64,000 nt of DNA. Source: Heliocidaris tuberculata. Lineage: Eukaryota; Echinodermata; Echinoidea; Camarodonta; Echinometridae. Each line of letters opens with the position of its first letter. Position 1 is the first letter of the stretch. Positions 21,637 through 32,857 of this stretch are shown here, piece by piece. Below the pieces are notes generated by a model. It was not told the DNA's origin and ran no database searches. It saw nothing but the letters and a program-made list of their open reading frames with translations. Location: positions 2,650,642 to 2,714,641 of the forward strand of contig CM046846.1 in NCBI GenBank assembly GCA_025618425.1, read 5' to 3'. Position numbers and translations under genes: made by a program.

Positions 21637-24600
21637 ATGTCTGCTACTGCTAGCAGGGCCAGTGACGCCAAGGCCAAGGGTGTAATTCACCTTAATATTT
21701 CGTGGTATGCTTGGGAAAATGCACGTCGTGCTTTTCACAAAGAGATAGAGAATTCTGGGCAAGAATACGATAGTCCTTCTCAATGCCCAATAGAGCCACC
21801 AACTCATGATGCTTTCGCGGGCCATCTCTTGGTCGTGCACCGTCTGCAATGCAGGAAGTGCACCGTGAACCACAACGGTGGCGATGCCTCGATACTCTCC
21901 GACATCGACAGCGACAAGAGGACCCGCGCCTTGTGCGCAGAGACAGGGACTCAGACGGAGCCGGAGCCAGAGGCAGAGGCAGAGCCAGGGACTCAAAGTC
22001 AGACGGAGCCAGAGCTGGAAGAGCTGCGCATGGACTCGGAGTTGAAGGTTCCATATCACAATATTGCGGATGCTGAGACCCAGACATGCCAGACAGAACA
22101 GGAGGATGAGACTGAGAGCTCGAGTGTGACTGGTTCTTCTGTTGCCCCTGGGCCTGGGGCTGTCCCTGCCCCTGTCCCTGACTCTGTCCCTGCCCCTGTC
22201 CCTGACTCTGTCTCTGGCTCAGATATTGAGGCTAGTAATCCCGATCCAACTGAGCCTGAGGCTGAGCCTGAGGTTCAGTCACATTTGGAGACAGGATCTG
22301 CAGAGAACAAGACACCTGATACTAGTGATATAAACCAAGCAAGGTGAACTTTATTTCAATATATTGGCTGTTAATTTACAAATCAGGAAATGTTTTGGAA
22401 TGATAGTTTTAAAACAAGGAAAAGTGTTTCAATAGTCATGATAGTGGAGATTAAAACTAAAGTCACAGAAATTAGAGATCTTTGACTTTGACTTTTTGTT
22501 TGTTGTTAATGAGCTGTACAAATTAAAAAAGGCAAGTAGGTCATGATCATGCCTGAAAAAAAATTGGAAAATTGAAAGACATTAAAACGATTGATAAAGA
22601 TGAGCCAGATACTGCAAATGTTGCCAAACTGAAGGCAAACCTTTTTTCCTCTTTTCACTTGAAAAAATGACCAGCAAGATAAAAGAAGAGTAGAGTTACT
22701 TGCTTCTTTAATAGTTCAATCTTTTTATTAATTCTGTTGCTAAGAATGATGTGGTGCTGGCTGTCAAGATCAGTCAAAGCCAATGAAAGGTTGATCTATG
22801 CCTTGTAAAATATTTGTTAATGCTTACTTTTTGGCAAACTTGTGTATTCAGTAGCTTTCTGATTTTTTTTTGGATTTTTTTATTTGGGTCTTTGACAGTG
22901 TTATAGCTGGGAACTTTTTAGTGGTGGTTCAAATTTCACTGACTTGACAAGCAACAAGTCGTTCCAAAGAGATCGATGGTATGGCGACAGTACAGCTGTC
23001 TGGGCCCTGTTGCATAAAACTTACCATTAGCGGTAACTCTGCTATCAACGGTAAATACCATGGTAACATCACTCAAAAGCCAATCAAAATCAAGGTTTCC
23101 ATGGGAGTTACCATTGATGGCAAAGTTACCGTTAATGGTAAGTTTTATGCAACGGGGCCCAGAACAGCAGCTTCCGGTATACGCTACGTAAAACATGATA
23201 TCTGTACGTATGTACGTGCAAATTACGGACCGTAGTACAGTATAGTGCGTAACAAAAGACAATAAAACTCGGCAAATCTTTAGTAAATAATCATTTATTG
23301 TCAAATTGAAAGCATGATTCTCGTAAAATTGCAAATAAAACACGATTAAAGATGGAAATATGAATGTAAGTACCACGTTTCTTCACAAACAGTTACGTTT
23401 AATGCAGTTTCTTATGTGAAATTAGTGCCGGTCGGAAGCAGTGCTTTTCACCCGGAGTGGTGGACGGAAATCCCCCGTGCTGGACGGGCCCGTCCACCGC
23501 CGACCACCGTAGCTATAACACTGGTCTTTGACTCTTTGTTCTTCTAACTGGGGAAGTTCTAGGCTTCTCTCTGACCTTGCATAAACACAGGGTGGTCCAG
23601 CCAGGGGAGTTGTACCTTGTAACAGCAACAGGTTAGAATTTTGAAAATCAGCGACAAGTTAAAATTTCACAAAAATTGTCTTCAACTAAAATTTTTAATG
23701 AAATATTAGTCGTAAAATTTGTTTGAAAATGCTTCAAATTCAAATTATGCGTGAGATTGCACTATAGAGCCTCTGAGAAGCACAGATCTTCAAGGACCCT
23801 CAAGCGGGCATTGGACCATGCATAGACACATCAGTGACATCACTATCAGTTTATACTCCTTCCCAGTTGCCATTTTACATGTTTGAATTTTTGTTTGTGG
23901 ATACATATATATAGCTAACAAAAAAAGCCTAACATACATGAAAATTTTACAGATGAGGCAATTAGAGGGAAAGTCGACCTTGATATGAAGTTGGTTTTAA
24001 AAGAAGCAGAAAAATGAAAGAAACAGATCAATGAAAGTTTGAGCAAAATTCGATAAGAAATGAGAAAGTTATGAATTTTTGAAGTTGTAATCAGTTAAGT
24101 TGGTGTAAAAGAAGCAGAAAAATTAAAGAAACAGATCAATGAAAGTTTGAGCAAAATTAGCAACTATGTGATGCTTCCTGCGAGCGCCACTCACATTTCT
24201 CCATGTATTACACAAAAATTCATAAATTTTAATTTTCTTTGTTTTTGATGAGGGAATAGATTTGTTTCATTCATGCTTTGCGTAAAAGCATAAGCGAAAT
24301 GATTGTATCTAGGGTGCATGTATGATCAAATATTTTCTTTAGAGAAAATGGAATTTATGATTTTTTTTTCAGTCCACGGCGAATGGTAGAGGAACTTGCA
24401 AGATACGTCACAGATTTTCCAATTTGTATTTGATTCATTACAACTTCAAAAATTTGTAACTTTCTTATTTCTCATAGGATTTTGCTCAAACTTTCATTGA
24501 TCTTTAATTTTTCTGCTTCTTTAAAACAAAGTTGATATCAGGAAGGACTTGCCCTTTAACTTCTCTTGAAAGTGATCTAAACTCTTCAAAATCTGTTGAA

Positions 24601-27600
24601 AATTGACACAAATCATATATAAAAACTGCACAGATGTTAGTGTGGGTGGGAAAGAAGTGGAGAGAAGCCTAAAACCTTGTTTCCATATGATGGGTAATTT
24701 TAGAAAAAGAATAAAAATGAGCAAAAACCACTACAGCAAAATGGATATTTTAAAATTTTGTTTAGCAGTGCACTTCACAAAATCCTTGTATACCTGACAA
24801 CTGTACTGCAGTGACCTATAGTAGACAAGTGCTCGTTCTCAATTTTTTTTTGTGAGAGATTCTAAGGAGCAAGCTTGCCAGCTATCGTGATAAAAATGTA
24901 GCCCGAAATTGCCAAAAATGTTCACTCCATCAAGGTTATACAGGTTCAAGCAATGGAAATATATGGAAATATATGGAATCATATTGTAAAAGGTGATCCC
25001 CCCCCCCCCCCCGAAATTTGCTGATTTTTTATGGCATACATTACCTCTGTAAGTTAGACGTTGACTGCATGGGAAATGGTCATATTTTGCTGTGCACATT
25101 GTTTTGTTTGTTGTTTTTTTCTTCTCATTTCAGGTGGTTTAAATTACAGAACAAGGCCTTAGAATTTTCAAATTCTGAATCTACTTAGACTAAAAAACCT
25201 TGAAATTAGAACTCTAAATAACTTGCTAAAAATGATTTTATTCTCTCATTTTGATACAGTACACTGTCTGCAGGCAGTCCACTAACTCGAAATTGGAATT
25301 TTATTCCACGAGGTCCAGATGGGAAGTTTTGTAAGGTAGGGAGGTAAGCATGCTGTATGTTTGAATAATAATAATAATTTATATAGCACAGCTAAGTACT
25401 TTACTGCACCTAGTAGAAAAAATGTTTTATTATTACCCCAACTTTAGCTGAACCTCCATAGTATAGCAGGTACTATAACAGCAGTCAAGGAATTTCTTCC
25501 TACCCGTACCCTTCTTCCTACCCGGTACCCATTTACTTCACCTGGTTAGAGAGTGGCAAATATAGATTAATGTCTTGCCAAAGGACATTACACTATGAAC
25601 ATGACAGACAAAGAGAGTGGACAAAATAACCCCTCATTCTACCCTGTTCTGGTAGACAAAAGAACATCCCTTCTCTGCTATTTTTTAAAATAAGTAGAAC
25701 AGGTGAATATGCATGTGACACCTGTTCTACATATTTTCACAGAATAGCAGTGAAGGGATGTTCTTTTGTCTACCAGAATCATTATGAAAGGAACAATAAG
25801 GAGTTGTTTATTTTGTCCACTCTCTTTTTCCATCATGTTCAGAGTTAGTGCCGAGCCAGGACTTGAACCACACACCATGTGATCCACGGTCCAGTGATAC
25901 ATCCAATAGACCAAGGCACATCTACAAAAGAAAATTTCAATGTAAGAGCCTGAAGCCCTGTTTGCTCCAATCAGATTTGACACTGTATTACTGTCTAAGA
26001 GATACAGGCATGCAGCAACTTTGGATGTACATGAATGGCAATATGCAAGGGGGTGTGTTAAATTTTTTAGCTGTGCACAATAATGTCCCCTGTAAAGCAT
26101 ATAATCTCTGATCTGTTTGTCATATAAAGAAATATGAACCGTACTAGATTCTTATTTCAATATATTGTGTGGCACAAGTCTTTTTTAAAGAGGTTTACCA
26201 CCTTCTGTGTTGGTGGGCTCTTCTCATTTCTGCATCTCACAGTACAAGGTTGTCTATGACAAGTTGACAACCTCGGACACCTCGGGCAACTCTTTATGAG
26301 ACTGGCCCCGTCTCATAAAGAGTTGCGATTGATTGCATATAATTTGCAATTGATATCAATCGCAACTCTGTACTTAAGAGATAGGAGATTGGAAATTTGC
26401 GATTGATTGGAGGACTTGCGATCGATTCGAATCAATCGCAACTCTTTATAAGACAGGGCCCTGATCTTACTTATATGAGAGTGAATCTTCATTATAGCAT
26501 TGATCAACAATCCAGACTTCATCTAAACCTTTGATAAAGACAAACAGCAAGGGCATATCTTCATCTTAGATACGCCAATCTTATTAACCCATTCAGGACA
26601 GGAATTATTTCAGGGCTAAATTGATCACATTTTGTTCTTCAAATTGGCAACAATAATATTTTTCTTTTAGTGCTACACGGTTCTAACAAAATGTAATGTC
26701 TTTGAAAACAATATGCATCATTAGAAGCTTAGTCGAAAGTTGAAAAAAAATGCCAATTTTGATAAAAACAGTGATTTTGAACCTCTCAATGTGTTGCCAA
26801 TTTAAGGATTTTCAAGCTTATTCTCCTTTTAAAAATTCCTTGCATCAAACGCAATATGGTAATGCAACAAAAATGGAAACAATGTGTGCAGATATTTTTG
26901 CTCTTTCTACTCATGCATCTGGTATATTTTTTAGAGCTCTGAATCAAAAGTTATTGAGCCAAACCACAAAATGTGGTCAATTGTCTTGAAAGGGTTAAAG
27001 AGTACCAATCACCAAAAATTATTTTGCTCTGTATTTTAGCAGTCCAATGTTGTTATACTATATTCAAAATAGGAGCTTCATATATTGATTCTATAAAGAG
27101 ATATTGCAAGTTGACATACACTTCTAATACACATTACAGCAACTTGTGAAGAGACTAGTCAACGGACCTTTACACGTTCGCATAGAATAAGTGCCCGCCC
27201 GGAACCCAACTCCGAGTTGGGTTCCGCGCGACAGTTTTTAAAGTTTTGATTCTATAAAGAGATATTGCAAGTTGACATACACTCCTAATACACATTACAG
27301 CAACTTGTAAAGAGATTAGTCAACGGACCCTTACACGTTTGCATAGAATAAGTGCCCGCCCGGAACCGAACTCGGAGTTGGGTTCCGCGCGATGGTTTTT
27401 AAAGTTTTGATTCTATAAAGAGATATTGCAAGTTGACATACACTCCTAATACACATTACAGCAACTTGTGAAGAGACTAGTCAACGGACCCTTACACATT
27501 CGCATAGAATAAGTGCCCGCCCGGAACCGAACTCGGAGTTGGGTTCCGCACGAGGGTTTTTAAAGTTTTTCTTTATTTTCTCCTTACTCCATAACCGTTA

Positions 27601-30600
27601 ACCCATTGAAGGCCAGGTAAAGTGCTTTGCCAGTGACCAGGGTTGAAAAAAAATAACTGTAAGCACTTTGGTTGGTTACGCTGTCACTGGTAAAGCGCTT
27701 GAGAAGAACCAATCATTATTATATGCCCCTTGCAATGTGTAGGTGGATATTTACATGAGTCCTGTGCACTGTGGACTCTATAGAGTGAACCTAAAGAGAA
27801 TGCTTTATGATGTACCTTGATCATCCTTGAATTTGTATCTCTGACCTTGTTGTGTAAATGTATTTTTAAAATGCCAAAATATTAGTAACCTACAGATTTG
27901 AATTTGAGAGAAAAATGGTGAACCTGCTGTTTGTTTCTATTAATTATCTGTATTTTGAGACTCTAGAGGGATATGTGTTCATAGCCTTATAAAAGTTTGT
28001 ATCGTTGATTCTTTATCTCTGCATCAGACGTAGACAATACTTGAAGAGGAGAGAATATTATAGGAAGAGGAGAGAAGAGAGAGAGAAGAGAAAAGAAGAG
28101 CAAGACATTCTGTAAGTACTGTAAAGCCCATGTATAGTTGTGAGACAATATCATGTTTCAATCTGATTTCTTTTGTGCTGCCATTACTGTTCATTATCTT
28201 TAAAACTAAATATATTTGCATGCCAATTTTCACAACTATTTCTGGTAAGTTACTCTTTTTACAGTAATTCATATTTCATCAAATCACCTGAATTTCAAAC
28301 AGAGATTAATTCACATAACCAACAGGTTATCGACTCTTTACGAATTAGCTTTTAAAATGGGGACCCCGAATCTGTTCATCATTTTTATGACTCCACCCAC
28401 TGAAGGTGGTGCCGGAGGCATCATGTTTTTGCGTTGTCCGTCCTTCTGTCCGTTCGTCCCGCTCTCTCGTTCTTGCAATAACTCAAGCGCCTGTGACACC
28501 AAATTGACATTTTTTCTTCTTTTGTGAAACATATTGCTACCTGTAGAATGTAACCAAACTAGGTAGGAATCATTCTTAGGGGAAGGAGACTTAGAATTGT
28601 TCAAGGTGTCTGATGGAGGAGCAGCACCCCAAAAGTGTCCCAATTACATTTATTTCATGTACACGTGAATGAAATTAAAGATTTGTTAGTTTGTATATCT
28701 TAATTATTTTTTATGTAGGATTAGGAGGAGATAAAGTGATCAGACTTTGGGTATAGGGTATAAGGTATAGGGTCAAAAATTAACTGAAGTTAGGCAGAGG
28801 CATAGAGGAGATGCAGTCGCATTCATCTTGTTTATTATGATTCACCTGATTCACTTTTGACCCAGGTGTAATAAGCGATTACTAGGCAGGATTTATTCCT
28901 TGAAATTTATTGTGATCTGATAATGATTCCTAGAGCTAAACCATGAGTAGTCATTTCCATTTATTTTGGTAGCACAAAGAGATGATTTGTCATAATGTGA
29001 AATGTGCATAAAGAATGGAGTATCATTAGTAGCAATATTAGCACATGGAAAATTTGATCAATTTCTTTCAGTGCTGAAGTTAAGAATATGCTTCATATAT
29101 CTTCTCTTATTTCGATAATTTGTACACAATTTTTTTTTACATAAGAAGTAACTACTTTGCCTTACTCATAATTTGACTTTTATTGATGTCATAGGAATGA
29201 TTCTCCCAGAGTGAAGAGAAAGAAAAGATCTGTACCCAAGGAGAGCGCATCAATCATTGAACCCAGGTATGCAAACTAAACAACCTGTATTCATAAAATG
29301 AACTAATTATAGTTCAGATTTAAAGTGTACCAATCACCAAAAATATTTTGCTCTGTATGTAAGAGGTTCAATGTCGCTATACAATATTCAAAATATGAGC
29401 TTCAAATGTTGATTCTATAAAGAGATATTGCTGGTTGAAACACACTCTCAATATACATTACATAGAATATGGGCCCGCACAGAACCAAACTCTTGCCCCA
29501 ATCCCCCTCCCACCCCCACCCCCACCCCCCTTACCCCCGCTATCTGTGCCTCTGATTTGTATTAGCAGTTGAATAATTCATGCCAATAGAGCTGTTAATT
29601 TATTGATTCATTATCATTGATATGGCTGTATAATTTTTCTTTAAAATACAGTACTGGATTTTGCTGGTAATAATAGTCAACCATGCTCAATGAAATTTTG
29701 TAGGTAATGTTGTAATAGTATTGTCTAAATTTTGTGTAAATTTCACAAGGATTTCACCTAAAACTATATGTTTGTAAGACGTAACATGTGTTTAATGCAA
29801 GGAGATGAAACCTGTTTCCTGTATTTAATATACATGGGCTTAAGAAGGGGTGATAATCAGGTGAGATACATGTATAATATGCAAAATATTTTTGGGCAAT
29901 TATCTTATAAATTTGCTTCCCAAACACTGCTTACCAGTACCGTGTTTCTCTTTTCATTTTCCATCAGAAAATCGCAGAGAATTCAGCAACGTATGGAAGC
30001 TCAAGTTAAGTCACTCCATGATATGATTTTGTAAGTACACCTTAACTCTTGTACTCCTATAATTAAGTACTAAGTGGGTAGGGTTAGTCTACTGCTTTAT
30101 GGAGTGTCAGTTTCTTCATCCCTAGAAATGCAACTGAAGTACTAAAGTACCTAAACAAAATAATGAAATCAGTTTCTCATTTTCATTTCATGATTAACTC
30201 ATTCCATTTAATTCATTTTTTTTATTGAATAACAATTAGTTACACATAATAGAAAAGATAATACTCATTCCACCTTAAATCAGTAGACTTTGTTTTTTAT
30301 CTATATTTAATTTAATGTGCTTTTATCAGTGATAGCATAAGCTTTTGCCCTTCTAAACTTTTGTAATGATTTTTTTCCCCAGCACTATGCCTGTTCCTAC
30401 CACAAGAGATGACGAAGATGATGGTTGGATTGAAGATGACCCCAGTGCTGAGAGTCTTAAAGAATCCAAGCAAGAAAAATGTATGTCCTACAGAAGTGCA
30501 TCAAGCCTTATTAAGGAAGAAGTTGCAGATAGTCGACCTGAAACCAATTTTACGAGCACATCAAACTTCATACCCATTAACAGCAGAGATGCAGATAATC

Positions 30601-32855
30601 GACCATTTATCTATTCTGAGGGTGCATCAACCTTTAATCCCAACAACAGCATAGATACAGATTATCCACCTGTTCCCAGTTCTAACAGGACACCAGACCT
30701 TGAAGCCAGTATCACCAGTGATGCAGGTGGTTCACTTGCTACTCATTTTAACTCTTCACCTTGGTCTCATCACCTTAGCCCTGTAATCATACCAGAGTTT
30801 AGTGGACCACCTCCTGGGCCTACTTCCAAATTGTCTCCATATCATCAAGATATAACTTTCTTCCACCTTCTTTTCCCGCCCCACCTGATTCATCACTTGG
30901 TTGTAGAGACAAATCACTGTGCAGAGCGATGTCAGGCTGCAGGGGGTAACCTTGAACAGTGGACACCAACGACTGTTGATGAAATGCAAGCATTTCTAGG
31001 TTTGCAGATGTTGATGAGCACCAGCTTTCTTTCTGATCTGTCCTTGTATTGGTCACGTGAATGTTCATTTTTAAGGATTAATGCGTGGGAAGTCATGTCA
31101 CAAGACAGATTTATGGCACTTTTGCAATATTGCCAACCATGTGATTGTTCTTCAAACTCAGAGAAGGGAGGTGAAAGCCGTGTCCGTGACAGCAAGGGTT
31201 GCAAAGTACTGGACATCATCAATAATTGTTGCAAGCTGCAGTACGCCCCACACCGTGACTGCACTGTGTATGAGGCTATAATAAAACTTGCGAATGAACA
31301 GGAGATTTGTCTTTGTTTGCTTGTGGACTCGGAAAACGGATATTGCAATGAATTCCAAGTTTGCCATGCAGAGAAGGGAGCTCAAGACAAGCATGGATTA
31401 CGAGACAGTATTGTCTTAGATCTAACTCATAGGTTGCAGAAGCAGCATTACATTGTGAACTTGAGTGAATCATTCACCAATTTGGAACTCTTGAGAACCC
31501 TTGAGGGGAAGGGTATTCTGGGACGTGGTGCAGTCAACAATTCCCCTAGGAACTTAGTAAGCTTGCCCGGTCAGCTGTTCAGTAAATCAATCCATCACAA
31601 CATGGTATTTCAGCAAGGAAACATTACAGCTTGCAGCTGGTATAATACAGTCTCCAGGAGACAGGTTATTTCTTCAGCAGATGATCCCAAGTGTACTTAT
31701 CAAGTCCAACAAAAAGGGAAGTTGATAATCAGCCAGTGTCCAAAAGCAGTTGTTTGTTATATGAAGAGCATGCATGCAAACCCCTTTTGCAGTCCTTGTC
31801 CCACACAAGGGAGGAGTTCTACGAGAGAGTCATGTATCTTCTGGTTTGCATTTGATGTTGCTATTGCTAATGCCCTGATCCTGAAGCATGGGTCTGGATG
31901 TACACAGAAAGCCATGATTTCGTTCAGGAAGGCCCTTGCAGTGCAGTTAATCAAAAACTACAGGCAACAGGAAGAAACCCATTGTCCAAATCTCACCAGT
32001 GGCATTGGTGTGCAATCACATCCTCAGCATTCAGTCTGCACCAATGACAGTGTCCTGCCTGTAAGCCTTTCCTGTGACCATGATATGCCATCACATGCCA
32101 TGTATTCCAGCAGCACTGATGTTGATATTCAGATCTCAAGGGTCACAGGTGGCCTTGGTATGCAATCATATATACATTCTGACAGCACCAATGACATGGT
32201 CCAGCCTGCAGGACCCACTTATCACCCTGATATGCAACCAAATATCCTGCATTCCTATCTTACCAATGACAATGTCCAGCAAACAAGGCCCACTGATGAC
32301 CTTACTGTGCAATCATATCCTCTGCATTCAGATGCCATCAGTGACAATTTCCCGCCTGTTACGCTTGCTGGTGGCCTTGGTATGCAATCATTACCTCTGC
32401 ATTCGGACAGCACAAATGACCATGTCCATCCATCAGGGCCCACTGATTGCCCTGGTATGCAATTAAACTTCCTGCATTCAAATGGTACCAGTGACAATTT
32501 TCTGCCATCAATCTCCACTGATGGCCTTGGCATTCAATCACAAAACCTGCACTCTCATAACAGCGATGTGAATATTCAGATCTCAAGGGTCACCAGTGGC
32601 CTTGGTGTACAATCAAGTTCTCTACTCTCAGATGGCACCAATGACGATGTCAAGCCTGCAAGACTCAGTGATGGCATTGATTTGCATTCACATCTTTTGC
32701 ATTCAGATTTCCCCAATGACAATGTTCAACCTGCAGTGCCAATTGATGGTATTGGTATGCATTCAGATATTGGTGGCTCACCTCTACAGCCTACAAATCT
32801 TGCTACTTCTTATGAACACATTGCGAAGAATATCAAGGTAGAACCGTATGATTAG
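21637..32855 (+). CDS. Fusion protein with piggyBac-transposase-derived domain (catalytically degenerate)
   Basis: Six exons: 21637-22343, 25278-25343, 28028-28111, 29195-29266, 29968-30030 and 30383-32855. Every intron is phase 2, and the joined frame is open for 1154 aa. The start has a strong context (GCCGCCATGT). Residues 1-235 are unrecognised, with Pro/Glu/Ala-rich repeats and two TQT motifs (105-107, 148-150). Residues 258-303 are basic and helical (YLKRREYYRKRREE, RVKRKKR), a likely nuclear signal. Residues about 485-860 match piggyBac transposases: FFHLLFPPHLI, ETNHCAERC, WTPTTVDEMQAFLGL, YWS, MSQDRF, then FWFAFDVAIANALIL and FRKALAVQLI. The catalytic positions read Y627, S693 and N752 instead of Asp, and the GVD motif is gone, so transposition is not expected. 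Residues 870-1140 are about ten 24-aa repeats. IKEE (375) and terminal IKVEP (1149) fit SUMO sites. This is probably a domesticated DNA-binding protein. Expression is unproven. Confidence 0.8.
23000..23162. mobile_element. GGGCCC-ended MITE, copy 3 (intron of piggyBac fusion gene)
   Basis: Ends CTGGGCCCTGTTGCATAAAA and AGTTTTATGCAACGGGGCCC, with inner GGTAACTCTGCTATCAACGG and the loop AAGCCAATCAAAATCAAGG. It is close in sequence to the copies at 17262 and 50877. Confidence 0.8.
23964..24558. mobile_element. Foldback MITE (AAAGGGAAAGTC family), copy 2
   Basis: The arms are inverted. The left arm reads AGAGGGAAAGTCGACC followed by GAAGTTGGTTTTAAAAGAAG; the right arm carries their complements and ends near AAGGACTTGCCCTTT. 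Within the left part, the segment GAAAGAAACAGATCAATGAA is partly repeated about 100 bp later. It sits in the first intron of the piggyBac-derived fusion gene. Confidence 0.7.
25600..25835. mobile_element. Hairpin element in the fusion gene's second intron
   Basis: AGAGAGTGGACAAAATAA at the left and TTATTTTGTCCACTCTCT at the right are perfectly inverted. Further matched blocks (CTGGTAGACAAAAGAACATC and its complement, AGTAGAACAGGTG and CACCTGTTCTAC) give arms over about 100 bp. Non-coding. Confidence 0.65.
26302..26462. mobile_element. GGGCCC-ended MITE, copy 4 (GTTGCGATTG subfamily)
   Basis: The ends are CTGGCCCCGTCTCATAAAG and CTTTATAAGACAGGGCCC. The inner arms repeat GTTGCGATTGATT and its complement. 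It lies in an intron of the piggyBac fusion gene. Confidence 0.7.
26584..26998. mobile_element. TTAACCC-family MITE, complete copy
   Basis: About 415 bp with inverted ends TTAACCCATTCAGGACA and TGTCTTGAAAGGGTTAA and subterminal GATCACATTTTG and CAAAATGTGGTC. The body is non-coding. It lies in an intron of the piggyBac fusion gene. Confidence 0.7.
27086..27569. repeat. Three tandem copies of a 161-bp unit
   Basis: Units start at 27086, 27247 and 27408 with TGATTCTATAAAGAGATATT and differ by few bases. Each has a near-palindrome GGAACC(C/G)AACTC / GAGTTGGGTTCC. A fourth, decayed partial copy lies at 29411-29490, after the same lead-in (GTACCAATCACCAAAAA) that precedes the array at 27002. Confidence 0.8.
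28385..28832. mobile_element. TATGCCTCC-type element, short copy
   Basis: Starts TATGACTCCACCCACTGAAG with the hairpin ACCCACTGAAGGTGGT, then GGAGGCATCATG and a TCCGTCC-like tract. It ends in GAGGCATAGAGGAGATGCAG and TCGCATTCATCTTGTT. The same start and end bracket the longer copy at 38392-39712. It lies in an intron of the fusion gene. Confidence 0.6.
30843..31970 (+). other. piggyBac-derived domain within the fusion gene's last exon
   Basis: This segment encodes the transposase-like fold. The N-terminal helical part and the final FDVAIANALIL..FRKALA block are well kept. In between, DESM is replaced by VYEAII, the DNFYTS-type motif by SESFTN, and W-x-D by WYN. The pattern suggests conserved structure with lost chemistry. 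The domain is intronless, as expected if a transposase ORF was captured as a terminal exon. Confidence 0.75.
32001..32790 (+). repeat. Coding tandem repeat, about ten units of 24 codons
   Basis: Units run on the pattern GLGMQSxxLHSDxTNDNVQP followed by four to five residues. DNA period is about 72-75 bp and the copies are imperfect. Two units share an alternative filling, DVNIQISRVTxGLG (also DVDIQISRVTGGLG), pointing to higher-order duplication of a multi-unit block. The array occupies the place where piggyBac transposases have a cysteine-rich DNA-binding domain. Confidence 0.75.
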
Positions 32856-32857
32856 AC

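Larger units (their letters stand above)
22344..25277. other. First intron of the fusion gene
   Basis: Contains the GGGCCC-ended MITE at 23000-23162, the foldback MITE at 23964-24558, and a run of about 14 C at 24999-25013. I see no further exon that fits phase 2 on both sides. Confidence 0.5.

Noticed and set aside
25274..25335. Alternative exon 2 borders in the fusion gene (acceptor at 25274 or donor after 25335)
   Set aside because: They break the reading frame with exon 1 or exon 3. Only 25278-25343 keeps phase 2 on both sides.
30366..32855. Intact active piggyBac transposase gene
   Set aside because: The catalytic aspartates and the Cys-rich domain are missing, and the exon joins five upstream exons in phase.
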